A stretch of 29,721 nucleotides of DNA from Syncephalastrum monosporum B8922. Taxonomy: Eukaryota; Mucoromycota; Mucoromycetes; Mucorales; Syncephalastraceae. The stretch's first letter is position 1; each line of letters begins with the position of its first letter. The stretch lies in assembly GCA_000697355.1 (NCBI GenBank), contig JNEN01000874.1:1-29721 (forward strand), written 5' to 3'. The position numbers were made by a program, and so were the translations under genes. The notes beneath the pieces were generated by a model. The model ran no database searches. It was not told the origin of the DNA and saw nothing but the letters and a program-made list of their open reading frames with translations. Positions 1 through 14,415 of this stretch are shown here, one piece after another.

Positions 1-146
1 TTTTTTTTTTTCGTTCTTCTTCCTCCCAACAAACCGACACACGAGACACTTACCCTTCTTCTTTTTCTTCTCTTCCTTGTTACTGTTTCTTTTTCTTCCT
101 CCCTTTTTAAGTTCTCTTTGCTTTCATTGTGTCTCGTCCGCACAGC
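1..146 (+). promoter_or_regulatory. CT-rich 5' leader of the RGS gene
   Basis: The first 146 bases are almost entirely T and C on the plus strand, opening with an 11-12 base T run, and contain no in-frame ATG before the start at 147. Long pyrimidine-rich leaders just upstream of the start codon are common in fungal genes, and similar ones precede the phosphofructokinase and the small secreted protein here. The transcription start cannot be placed from sequence alone, and the window begins here, so the true promoter is probably cut off. Confidence 0.5.
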
Positions 147-2165
147 ATGCCGGGAACCAGCACATCATCGCTGTCGACGTATACTACGATGATGCGACTG
201 ACGACGACAGGTCGGCCGTATGCGCAGGATTTGCACGATATGTTTGCAGCGTGCGTTATCCAGCACGGCTTACGAGATCATCGGTATCGCTTTCGTACCT
301 ATCCAGCGAGCTTTCTCATTGAGGAAGCGATCCAAGTGCTCGGCAACTTGCAATTTACACACGTTATGCGCACTCCCGACCCAAAGAACCCGGCTCGCAT
401 GATCGCCACTCGGACCACAACAACATTTAGCATGTCTCCCGATATGGGCCGCACCCTCGCACAGCACTTTATTACTTCTCGTCTGGTCGAAAATGCCCTC
501 GATGCTTCCAGCCGTGTCGCCCGTGACAAGGGTATATGGGTCCTCACCCCCAAGGGCAAACATGCAATCCTCGACTTTAGCTCACGCGCCCAAGTCTCCA
601 TTGATGGCATGAAAGAGCCGCTGAGTAAGCTTGACTCATTCAGTATTGTCGTTTTGGAACGCCTAGCTGAGCACGATGATAAACTTGCTTTTGCAAGACC
701 CAACATGACCATTGTTTTTAAGGTAACTTAAAAAAAAAACAGAAGCATCAAAATAGCCTTACAAGTATTTCATCAGACTCTCATGGCGTATCTTCCCATG
801 GAGCCGTTACTGGCGGATGATGCAGGCGGAATCGAGAAGAAGAATCTTGAAACATACCGCTACACATTCTTCGGATACCAATGCTTCGAGTGGATCAGCG
901 AGTACACTACGGTTGTGACGCGGGAAGAAGCCGAGCTCGTGGCGTCTGAGCTTGTGTTGTATGGATGGATCAGCCAGATTCTGGACAAGTCGGACCGCGC
1001 CAACTCAACGCGTGACGACTCTATCGTATTTAAGATGGGCCGCTCCACTCTCTATTATGTGACAGACCGTGGCCGATGCATTCTGGGTTGGGAAGGTAGC
1101 TCCGTCGTCGATACAGCTTCAGACGATTCGATCTTGGACCAGGAGGGTCTTGCCCAGCAGCAGCGTTCCCTAGCCAATCGCCTCCGCTACGGCGATTCCA
1201 GCAAAAAACGCCAACCTTCTTCGAATTCATCCCACAAACACGATGCACCACCTTCCTCCTCTGCTACTTCGTCCTCTTCAGCATCAACCATCTCCAACGA
1301 AGAGCTCTGCTCACCTCCCATCAACGGCGGCAGCGGCCCTGTCCTTGCTGCTGGCGATCACATCGAGGTGGAGTTTCCTACCAATGTCGGCAAAAAGCCC
1401 TCAGCCCCGGAGGTTCGGAACGACCTGGACAAGGTCACAGAGCGTCTGTTACAGCTGCGTTCGCCAAGCAACCAAACCGATAACGATTCGGCTTCATCCT
1501 CCCGGCCGTCTTCTATGATCCTCTCCACGAGCTTATGCAACCCCGACACTGATTTTATCACCTCTGCCCCGCTCGACTCGCCCCTCGACCCACATTCACA
1601 CTGGTCCAAGCTGCGCCAGATCTTGGAGGACCCGCTCTCGCGAATGTACTTTCGGGACTTTGTCAAGTCCCAGTTTTGCGAAGAGAACGTCAACATTTGG
1701 GTCGCCTATCACAACTTGCGCCGCAAATGCTCTCAGCATCCTAAACGCCACAAGGAACTTTTGCGTGACACTTATGCCATTTACGACACCTATCTCTCTC
1801 CCACCGCAGCCACCGAAGTCAACATTGATTTTGGACTGCGTCAGGAAATCATAGCCTACGTCACCGATCACTTCGTACCCGTCCACCATAACCGTACTGT
1901 AGATGGCCACGTCCCCTTTGTGTCGAACGGCTTGCACCATACCCCACAGCAGGTCACAATCATCGTCAACGGTCATACAGCCGAGTGTCTGCGTACGCTG
2001 CTTAAGCTCTATGATCGTGTCAACGAGCACATTTGCCGCATCATGGCACAGGACTCTGTACCCAAGTTTATCAAGACCGAAAAGTATAAGAACCTGATGA
2101 GCAAAACACCACCACCGCCAGCCACGCGTCGCGAATCGATCGACTTGAAAACCGCCGCCCATTAG
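147..2165 (+). CDS. RGS-domain regulator of G-protein signalling with two DEP-like domains (FlbA/Sst2 type)
   Basis: Two exons, 147-722 and 777-2165, joined across a 54-nt GT-AG intron that keeps the frame; predicted 654 residues. An open frame starts at a GTG at 129, but the first ATG is at 147. Residues about 20-110 and 205-300 look like DEP domains, which target RGS proteins to receptors and membranes. A Ser-rich linker follows, then an RGS domain from about residue 468 (Leu-Glu-Asp-Pro, then Phe-Cys-Glu-Glu-Asn-Val at its start). Known family role: RGS proteins speed GTP hydrolysis by G-alpha subunits, and the DEP-DEP-RGS order is that of fungal Sst2/FlbA, which limit pheromone or growth signalling. 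There is an insertion of about 30 residues inside the RGS domain, near 1870-1960, as in other fungal members. It converges on the next gene with 147 bases between stop codons. Identity of the family is firm; the exact orthologue is not. Confidence 0.93.
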
Positions 2166-2312
2166 CAAAAAAGCAAATTACCCATACGCAAAAAGAAGCC
2201 GATACCATTGCAACCTCTTCTTTGGATACCCCACCCATTCCCTTTTGCTTCGTTCCTTTTCTTCATTTCTTTTATATATTATTTATGGACATGTTGTATA
2301 TTTTTGTTATGT

Positions 2313-5300
2313 CTAGCCAAGCAACAATTGATTCATATATCTTGCCATTTTTTCCTTGCTTGACATTGCATTGGCCTTCACCCACTGGAATAACTCATCA
2401 CCGTAGTTTATGTGCATCTTGGCATCACCTGCCCGATATGGGAAATACAGGTCGCTCTCGGGTGTAAGTGTTGCTGCGACTATCACACGCTTAATCAGTA
2501 CAAGCGCGAAAATAGCCTGTGCACCTGTGCGTCTCTGTTTACCTAGCATTTCGCCATTCATCACGATCCCAAGGCTATGCGTTTCGTGAACATACACCAA
2601 TCCTACCACATCGCTGTCTCTGATGTGAATCGGGAATGGTTCTGTCTCCGCGCCCGCGTGGCATATCCGAGCTGTGTGTGAGTCGGGGTCATATCTCAGG
2701 TACGCTTGCATCCCTGGAATAAGGCTCTGATAACCTATTACTATGGGTCTAGTAAAGAGAAACGGAGCATTAGCCACACGAATAAACCTATTATGTAATA
2801 TACCCTTGTAAAGCTGCAAATGTGAGCTCAAAGAAGAGGGATGGCAGAACGCTGTAGTCCTCTGCCTGTCCAAGTCGCATCGGCAGTACCGGCAGTGCAT
2901 CCTTCTCCGCCTTTTCTAGACCTTCCCCGTCTATGTCTGCGCTGGAAAGAGAGTCCGGTGACTGAAAGCTTATACCCCGAAGCCTTTCTGCCAGAATGTC
3001 GTATTCGTCCATCTCCTGCCTCTGCTGAGGATTCGGTGACCGAAAGCTCATACGACGCATATGGTCTGTCAGATCCTCGACCGCATCATCCACGAAGTCT
3101 TCGCTTTGGTCTGCTGTGTTCATATCATCCGTCGCCAGCTCCGCCATGGCCGTATAGCCTTCCGGCATATGTCTATACCTCTATGTAAGTATAGAGTACC
3201 CAAAGTAAGGATTGCTCCCCAATCGGTGTATACCTAATTTTATCGAGCACACCGCCGAACCGGAAACGGCATTCTTGACCGGTCGACAGAGACACGGCTG
3301 GATACCATGTCTTGGTCACATCTAAGTCGGTGAACGCAACCCCGAGATCTTTGCCGTTTTGATAATATCGTATTTCGCCGCGTTCCAGATCCAAAGCGCA
3401 CGTCACCGTCGTCCCGACACTCCATAGCTTGCCATAGTTTCGCCTCTGCTTACGGAGAAGACGATACCTCAGCCCGTACATATTGCAAATATCTTTTTTT
3501 TTTAACTTACCCGGCTGTTATCCTGGGCATGCCATTTCTTAACGCGTCGACCGTCATAGCCATATGAATGAGAATCATCACCCACACCGCGGCCAGCCTC
3601 GGGATCCACCTCGAACGCATCGTTTACCCAGCCCACTTGCATCAGGCCATCCGTCGCTAACACCACTTCAAAAACGTAACGCCCCATGCCTTTCGTGCCG
3701 TGTGTGGCCCGCACTGTCTCAAACGTCCACGAATCGTTGCGCGCTTCAAGGCGCGTCTCGTGATTCACCAGGCTATACCGCGTCCGCCGTACCATGTCGA
3801 TCTCAACAAATCCCGGTCTGTTTCCTTTTGTCTCTTCCGTTTGGCTAATGCACCGCGTGCAATACGTGAAAATCAAGCGCGCGTAAAAATGAAACGACCG
3901 GCGTTGCATCAAAGGTGGCTGTGAGTGACACCATATGGAAATGGCCATGACTTGCAGCGGGCCTTCGGGCATCACATAGGATGGGTCTATATCAGAAGTC
4001 AGCTTGTATGTTTCCGTGTTAGACTAGGGACATACCAGAGGCTATCATTGCACCAAGGCAGTTAAGGACGTGATCAGAGAGCGATCGGCAGTGTCGGAAC
4101 ATGTAAATCAAAGCTTCAACGAAATGCATCTTAGAGACCACGTGGTGGCGCACGGATGCTAGATTGAGATGATATGAGTAATTTTTCAATTCACCACACT
4201 TGTATCCTACCATAGCGAAGCGTCGAACGAAGCACCATAAGCGAGCGACTCGCAAAACCAGCGTATAGCTTGCTGTAATGCACGGTCGAGACATCCTCAG
4301 TTACAGTAGTTGAGTCAAGCTCTTCACCCTTGCGTCGTGTCTCACCAAGGCGCTCGGCTGCTGACTCGACTGTGCGTGGCATCGTAATGTGCATATTGTC
4401 ATCGTCATCGTCATCATCGTCATCCTCGTCCTCGTCCTCGTCATCTTCACTATCTTCCGTCGATGTCGTGGATGAGGATGCTGAAGAGACAACCTCCTCT
4501 GGTTTACGACGCTTAATACATGTTGTCGATGCAATCCAGTCCAAAAGTTGTCCATAGGCTTTTTTCGCTTCCTCTTCATCCAGATCATCTGTACTTTTGT
4601 GTCGTTTGCCAGGAGGCGTCCAGTGGTCCAATACAGGGTAAAGTGAAAGCATGACAAGAGACTCGGTGAAATTCTCAATGGCGTCTGGCAAAGGTGGCGG
4701 CGTCACGGGGGTGAACGCTTGACACTGCTGGTCACAAAGGCGATTTGAGCGTCGTGTATTCACCTCGAACGCAGCCAGATTATTGTCTTCAACAGCCGCC
4801 TCCATGCGCGCCATATCCGCCATCAGACTTTCGAATACGGTGCCGGTAATGACGTTGCCAAACACGTCTTCGTTCTCAAGAAGGATTCGTAAAGCGCTGA
4901 GAGCGCCGACAAACTGTAGGCGCGATACCATGGGTAACTCGAATTTCATAAAAAGGGAGCTCCGGTTGTCTTCATCTTCGGAGGACGAAGATGAAAAGTC
5001 ATGTCGCTGCCGCAAATATCCACGGCGTGCATGGTTCTTGCGCGACTGGACCATGATGATCGGCAAAACCCGGTGCGACATGCCAATACACGAATTGATG
5101 AGCTGATCAATGACCTGTAAGGTAATCCGTGTCACGGTCGTACGATCTGCAGAAAATGATCAGCAAACAAGGCATATGAAAATAATAAAACCGTAACATA
5201 CATTTAATAGCCATAACCAGTAGGATTTTGGCACATGTCAATTGTACGCGTTCGTGCGTAGGTGAGACGCACATGGTGATAAGTGTTTCCATGCACTCGT

Positions 5301-6807
5301 CACGCACTGTCGCTGCATAATCATCTATGTGAAGACCGTGTCAATAGAATTGTCTGCTTTGCAGCCTTTTTCTGTACCTCGCATGGCCATCAGGTTGAAC
5401 ATGGCGCCCACCGCGTTGTACTGCACGTCGATCTCGTCGCTGACTATCATGCTCCTCAGTTTGGGAACTAGGATGCCTATATGCGGCTCGAGCGGTTTGC
5501 TGTTGTTTGATATGCAGCAAATCAATGATAAAATGTCGGATATATGGATCGCCACATGCGCTCGCCGGGATGAGCCCATTCCAAGTAGCTGTGGAAACTC
5601 TTCTGATTCGATAATATCAACGTGCGAATCCACTTCAGATGCCAGTGCGTGAATGCAGAGGATACACCAGTATTTTACATCTTCGTCATCATGAGACAGG
5701 CACCGCATAATTTTTTTGGTGGCTCCCGACCGGATTAGCTCTTGCTGGAATTCTTCGTGCCCGTATGCCATGTACCGCAACGTTCTGAGGACAATACGCG
5801 AGATGTACATCTCTTCAGCAGATAAAAGACGCGTTAGGATGCTAGGTACCCCCTTGAGCTCTCGAAATTGATCGGCAGCTACATCTGTGTTCACGTTTAG
5901 CAGGATACCTTGCGTGACCTTTTGTTATATAACCTTTCATGACAAACTCGTGCATCAAGCCCGACGCCCAATATATCAACTCGAGATCCTCTTTTAAATG
6001 TGAATAAAGGAGCCATAGTCGGTCATTCAGGGAGATCTACTGCTTACCGCTACGGAGCGAGATGGCCAAAAGATCGACGATATTATTCTCAAGCAACTGG
6101 TTCAGTATGGCTTTGGCATGGGTGCTATCTGCAGTCGCCACAATCCGGACGAGGCACTGGATGCAAAACTTGGGCATGTTGGTATTGCCAAACGTCATGC
6201 GGGCCATTCGCGCCAGGATCGCGATAAAATCGGGAGCCATTATCTCCTTCGGCAGCGGATCTATATACCATCTCATTAGATATGTATACAGAAAATAACT
6301 ACTCTCTGTCCAGGGGCATACCGCAAAGTCCCAACTGGTAAAGGATCATCAGTGTCCAGTACTTCAGCTCGTTGTTACGAATCGTCGTGGAGGACAAAAT
6401 ACGTTTTATAGCATCCAAGACACCCAAATCAATGATGGTAGTACGACTAGCATCGTCGCTCGGCCGTGTCAAATCACTTAATGCCACAGCCGCATAACGC
6501 TGAATATGCTCCTTCATATCGGGTGTTTTGAGCGCCTCCACGAGTACGTTCAAGGCACCAGCAGACAACAGGGCGGTTCGATTGCTTTCTACGTCTGCAA
6601 TAAGGCACTGTCATAGTCACAGATACGCTTCCACTGTACCTCGACGAGTCAGGATCTGGAGAGCAGCGACGGCTTTGCACCGTGTCTCCATGGACTGGTC
6701 CTTGGCACCGGCCTGAATCAGGTACGCTAAATAACGCTCTACATTGACACCCATTAACATTTCTCTCTGTTTCGCCCTTTGCAAAGATATTTGCACTTAC
6801 CAGACAT
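2313..6807 (-). CDS. Armadillo-like repeat plus SPRY-domain protein, no RING finger
   Basis: Thirteen exons: 6801-6807, 6640-6738, 6322-6594, 6048-6260, 5934-5990, 5378-5884, 5202-5324, 4211-5146, 4036-4158, 3511-3986, 3234-3445, 2804-3172, 2313-2748. All twelve GT-AG introns close in phase to give 1276 residues. Residues 1-430 form alpha-helical repeats of armadillo type. A near-pure Asp/Glu tract lies at about 657-676. A SPRY domain spans about 840-1010, with GVGDD, SYGYDGRRVKKWH and NYGKLWS motifs; it most resembles the SPRY of the ubiquitin ligase RNF123/KPC1. The last 145 residues look like a second, weaker SPRY. No RING or other catalytic domain is visible, so a scaffold or substrate-recruiting role is inferred only. 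The first 7-nt exon is uncertain: an in-frame ATG at 6760 would give the same protein with MLMGVNV in place of MS at the N-terminus and no first intron. Confidence 0.85.
4392..4462 (-). repeat. Asp/Glu-coding trinucleotide tract
   Basis: On the plus strand this reads as repeated TCA, TCG and TCC triplets; on the coding strand it encodes about 20 acidic residues of the ARM/SPRY protein. Acidic runs of this kind are common disordered linkers in nuclear or scaffold proteins. The codons are mixed GAC, GAT and GAG, so it is not a pure unstable repeat. Confidence 0.8.
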
Positions 6808-6945
6808 GGCGCGATCTAGAATTATCTTGATTGCTCTAAGCTAATGGTTAAGCACTTGCACCCAGTGGTGATAGGCGGCTTACCCGCTTTGTTCATTCAC
6901 GTGACTTGAGTGCGCAAGGTATGCTAATGACTTGAGAGGAATGGC

Positions 6946-7200
6946 TTAAGTCAGACGAGTGAGTATTACATAGTGAGCATGGAGAGCAATGAGCCTACAG
7001 TCTTCAATGCGTTTGTTGGCTTCATGGCGTTGGGTCTCTCGGCGGCGTCTGTCAAGGTGAACGGCGTTCCGGTCGTGAAAAGTCTTTAAATGGGTATACA
7101 TTGAATAGGCCATGAGGACTGCGCTCACGCCACTGAGGAAATAAAAAACCGAGTTCGATGAAGAGCCATTGTTGTCGATTCGGTAGGGCGGAGGACGCAT
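6946..7200 (-). CDS. Candidate small single-pass membrane protein, unrecognised
   Basis: An uninterrupted frame of 84 residues starts at an ATG at 7200. Residues about 16-38 form one hydrophobic segment (FYFLSGVSAVLMAYSMY), followed by a strongly basic stretch rich in Arg and His. The layout, a short N-terminus, one membrane span and a basic tail, resembles small mitochondrial or ER membrane proteins, but I do not recognise the family. The last 16 residues look less protein-like; a GTAGGC donor near 7000 may end the exon earlier, in which case the C-terminus given here is wrong. It lies upstream of the ARM/SPRY gene in the same direction. Confidence 0.4.
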   Translation of the reverse strand: MRPPPYRIDNNGSSSNSVFYFLSGVSAVLMAYSMYTHLKTFHDRNAVHLDRRRRETQRHEANKRIEDCRLIALHAHYVILTRLT

Positions 7201-10592
<3,392 letters not shown>

Positions 10593-10763
10593 GCGATTTT
10601 TTGATATCTCTTTTGCATTCTCTTCACCTTTTTTTTTGCCGATACAAACCGTCGTTGTATGAGCAACCATCCTTCGTTAGATTAGTACAATATGCATCGT
10701 TTTAAATACATAGTACATCATGTATGAATTTCACCAATGTATAGTGTTTTCCGTGTTTGAGCT

Positions 10764-12976
10764 TTATTGCGCATGCCGATGGGCAGAGTAGGAGCGTGCT
10801 TCTAGTTTTCTTTTCAGATACCCAGTGATGCCGAATTCTGTTTGCCATAGCACTTCCATCTCGCATTTGAAATCGAAAAATAGCATAGTGCTAAGCTCCT
10901 GGCTGTTCGTACATAGACTCAGTACACAGTGATTCATGTTGAGTTACCCGATATTGTACACACTCACATTAAGGTTTTGTAGCGGGATTTGCCTACAGTT
11001 TCTGCCGAGCACATCTGAAGCATGTCTAGAATCTTTTTGCGGTCGGCTTTCGTAAGTGGGATATACTCGTCCTCTGGTATCATGCTGTCATCAAGAATTA
11101 TGTACTTTAGTGCTCTATGACCTTTCTCTCGCCTCTACATTACCTGCGCAAGTCTCTACGGTTTAACCCGAGTAGCCCAAGGCGAGGTACAGTTAAATTT
11201 GGTGCATCAAAGTCATGTATCTAGAAGCGAATTAGCTGTCACTGATACACTGTGGTATGTCATGTAAGACAAACCTTGCTTCCCCATTTATATACCGAAT
11301 AAATCTCGATACCGTAGGGATCAAAGTCAGTGAGGCAGTAGAAGCCAGCTTGTGTGACGCGAGACAAGTAATTGACTATCGAACGTGTTGCTAAGTCCTA
11401 GTGCCATTTCCGAGCTTATTAATACTATTTGACCACTACATATGCTATTGACTTACCGGGTATCCTCGCCCCTGTCAAATATGTTTGTTAGTTTATAGTA
11501 CAGCACGGGGGCCTTGCCTTTCCTTACGGTTAAGATGAGTGAATGTGGAAAATGACAAAAGAAATTCGCAGATATTAAATGCCGGAAAGTAGACTTTGCA
11601 CCACAAACAATGTGAGCTTTCTTTTTTTACATCATCGTATGCGAAAAGACCCGTTTTTCATGTACTGTACCTCTTTTTCAATGATGAGTATGAAGTCCGC
11701 TGTACAATGAATACTTCTGATCTCGGTCATGGGTGGTATCAACACGCCCTATATAGGTGTAGCAGTCAAAAGAGGTCTGAGTATGGCACATCACGATTTG
11801 CGGATAGCGGTGTACCTGCTCGTCACTGCAATAATCAGAGTCCCGGTCCCGGTCCCAGTGGGTGCAGTCAATAACACGACCGTTCTTGAGTGTAATCTCA
11901 GCAGCACCATGTAGGATCCCTTTGACAGCCGTTGTCTATGTGTAAAAGTGTCATTCAAGCGCGTTAGTGATGATCATGTTTCTGTTTCTACATATCTATG
12001 TATCTACCACATGTAGACTCGATCGAGGAACGTTGTAATAGCGGGATAGATTATCAATAATCTACATAGATAGAATTATATATATGCATCTTGGGTTTCT
12101 TCGCGTAGGTTTACCTTATTTACGACGTCTTGCGTCTTAAAAAGATTCACATCCCTGTAGTATATTTCTCGCTTCGACACCATCTCGTTCTTAGTTAAGG
12201 CTTCATGAATGATATCCAGGACGCGCAAGTAACGAGCTACATGCGAGGACCATATCAGCTGTCGTTCTCGTTAATACGTCCAGGCTCGTACTGAATTGTT
12301 TAGCTTCTGTACGGTTGCGAATGGAAAGAGGCCTGCCTGAGCTCGGCTCGTCATCGAGATCCAGCGTCGCACGCCGTTTTCTATGTGCAAAACATCATAT
12401 ACAACATTTTGTCAAGCCACGCGCATATCATTTACTCGCACTTTCGTACTTGGAATGCGTATAGTGCGGTAGCTCAAGCCGTTTGCCCGTGACGAGTTGC
12501 TCTAAAAGTACAGCAGTTGCCGTTTCGATAGCTTCCATCATGGCTTCCCTGAGCAAGAGTTATATTATAACGCGTAGTTGGATCGTCGTCTATTTATCTC
12601 TTCACAAGTACATGCTCGCGGACTACCTCGGCTGGGGTTGAGTGCACGGAGACTCAATGGACTCGCTAAAGGAGTCATCCGTCGATGGGTACAAATTGTC
12701 TTGGAGAGTTTCGGCGGTTTGTATCTGCCGTCCTTGCGAGTGAAAATGATCAAGTAGGTGAGTGTAGACCAGCGGCGGAGGAAGGAGCGTCTCAGGTGTC
12801 CTAAGTTCCGAGGACGAAAGGACAACCGTGTCATCGGGTACAACAAAATACGCATCTGTGTTGTCTGCGCTCGAACAGTAGGTGCCACCTAACCCTGCCA
12901 ATGCGCTCGTTACACTACCACCCGTATCATCGTCGGCGAAGGTTTCCTCCAGATCGAACGCCTTTTGTGTATTCAT
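10764..12976 (-). CDS. SPO11: SPO11 meiotic double-strand-break protein (topoisomerase VI A family)
   Basis: Thirteen exons: 12627-12976, 12450-12548, 12292-12380, 12115-12236, 12008-12061, 11816-11935, 11671-11748, 11528-11593, 11457-11471, 11275-11397, 11144-11220, 10968-11084, 10764-10890. All twelve introns close in phase, giving 478 residues. SPO11 makes the DNA breaks that start meiotic recombination by a covalent tyrosine linkage. The active-site region reads KREIYYRD with Tyr 206 as the likely nucleophile. The Toprim domain keeps Glu 302 (ILIIEKE), TGRGYPDLATR at about 326-336 and the metal-binding DFD at 355-357, so it should be active. The first 115 residues are acidic, Ser-rich and not conserved-looking. 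An upstream in-frame ATG at 13045 exists, but the stretch between is CT-rich and leader-like, so 12976 is preferred. It lies downstream of the ING gene on the same strand. Confidence 0.93.
11457..11471 (-). other. SPO11: 15-nt microexon of SPO11
   Basis: Exon 9 has only five codons (GRGYP). It is flanked by a TTTGACAG acceptor and a GTAAGT donor, both strong, and by phase-0 introns at 11472-11527 and 11398-11456. Its residues complete the Toprim TG[K/R]GYPD motif, whose first two residues come from exon 8 and last from exon 10, so the microexon is required for a normal protein. Confidence 0.85.
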
Positions 12977-13313
12977 ATAAAAAGAAGAATTGGGAAAAGG
13001 GAAACAGAAACGGTGGCAAAAGTAGATCCAGAAATCAAAAACCATTTTATATGCAGTGATCCGGTGTCAAATCTTACGCTCTTGAGCTACCTTTCGAAAT
13101 AGGAATATTACCCGTGTGGAAGCAAACTTTTCCATACACTTACAGACCCTCATTGGAGACTATCCGTCAACGCTCATGCTGTGTGTGTGTGTGTGTTCTC
13201 GAGATCCAATCATGTTGTGCAATTTCGTATCATTGTCGGCAGGTAAGAAGAACAAGCCATTGGTATCGTGGTTCATGTACAAAGTATAAAAAGGAGAAAC
13301 GAGAAGAGTCAGT
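12977..13313. other. Intergenic region between SPO11 and the ING gene, with a short TG repeat
   Basis: About 340 bases separate the SPO11 start from the stop of the upstream ING gene on the same strand. On the minus strand the part nearest SPO11 (about 12977-13045) is CT-rich and reads as a 5' leader. A short TG dinucleotide repeat sits at 13181-13196. No further gene is seen. Confidence 0.4.
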
Positions 13314-14415
13314 CTAGATCTCCTCACTTAGATGCTTGAAACGTTTTCGATAGTTGTCCTCGACCGAACAATCATCACAGAACCATTTCCCCGCCGGGGG
13401 TTCTACGAGACCCACACACGCATAATGGAACCATTCCTTCTCACACTAGCAGCGTATCCCTGGGTTAGGCTGGGTATGTTGATATACATCCACTTACGTT
13501 CTCGCCATCACAGGCCACCATGTCACCAAAAGACACTTGGTTGCAGATACAGTAGCGCGGCTCATTCGGGTCGATATCGAGCTCGGAAAGTGTACCATGA
13601 TGATTGGCAGCCGGATTGGGTCGATTCGAGTGATGTGTTCTACATTGCGGGGTTCAGCCTCCAGTCTGCTTTTTATAACCGGCTTGTTCTTACCGCTTTC
13701 GGATTGAGGACGACGATGCAGCAGATGAGGGTCCGTTGACAAAGGATCGTTTTTGTGGTGCTGCTATTTGTCAATATGAGGGATTGTATCAGTGAGAAGC
13801 ATAAGCTTACCGTCTGCACGCCAGCTATCCGACCATGCGCTCACGTTGCGTTTGTGATTGGCACCTGCCCTTTGTCCACCGATCCAGTCGCCGTCGTTGA
13901 TGCCGCTCTTCGCCATTTGGGAGTCGATTCGCTCGATATGACGCGAAACGAGATCGTACATTCGCATTGCCAGTTCGATCTTCTGATCCTGCTTTTGCAC
14001 CGCCTGTTTGTACTCTTTATCGAGCTGCTGGCGAGACTGAGCTAAACTAGTCGGGGACCCTCCGGTGATGCTGTTGTTGGCACTATTGGGTGGAGGTGTC
14101 GACCCTCCTGAGGCTGCCGCAGCAGCGGCTGTGTTGGCGCGTAGTACTTTGGCGTGCGATCGTCGATGTTTGGTATAGGCGTCTCGTATGTCTGAGGATG
14201 TTGGTTGGGGAAAGTCGATATTAAATATATTATACCAGTGATGATGTCCTCTTACGTTGGAACTCTTCGTCCATGCTGCGTAGCTCGTGCATGTTTTGGT
14301 CAATCTCCGCAGGGAGGTTCTGTAGACCTGTCTAGTATAAGTATCCTTGCTTAGCTAGATATGCAGACTTACTTTCGACATAGTCTTCGAATATATCAGC
14401 AACGGACACACTCAT
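13314..14415 (-). CDS. ING-family PHD-finger chromatin protein (Yng2/ING4-like)
   Basis: Six exons: 14373-14415, 14256-14327, 13811-14191, 13694-13763, 13498-13639, 13314-13445; 279 residues, all phases closing. Residues 1-150 form the ING N-terminal helical domain ([14 protein letters not shown] near the start, [13 protein letters not shown] later), interrupted by an Ala/Ser/Pro-rich loop. The C-terminal PHD finger spans Cys219-Cys262 with the full C4HC3 set (C219, C221, C232, C237, H243, C246, C259, C262) and the aromatic residues that read trimethylated H3K4 in this family. Known role: ING proteins are subunits of histone acetyltransferase or deacetylase complexes; the spacing resembles Yng2/ING4 of NuA4-type complexes more than Pho23, though I cannot settle this by eye. 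Basic residues follow the linker (KRSFV, RKR). Confidence 0.95.

Noticed and set aside
6290..6320. 31-nt intron for the ARM/SPRY gene using a GTAGTT donor
   Set aside because: It is in phase but too short. A GTATGC donor slightly upstream paired with a later TATAG acceptor gives a normal 61-nt intron, also in phase.
13332..14045. Plus-strand ORFs over the ING gene
   Set aside because: They are shadows of the spliced ING exons, whose PHD cysteines are all accounted for on the minus strand.
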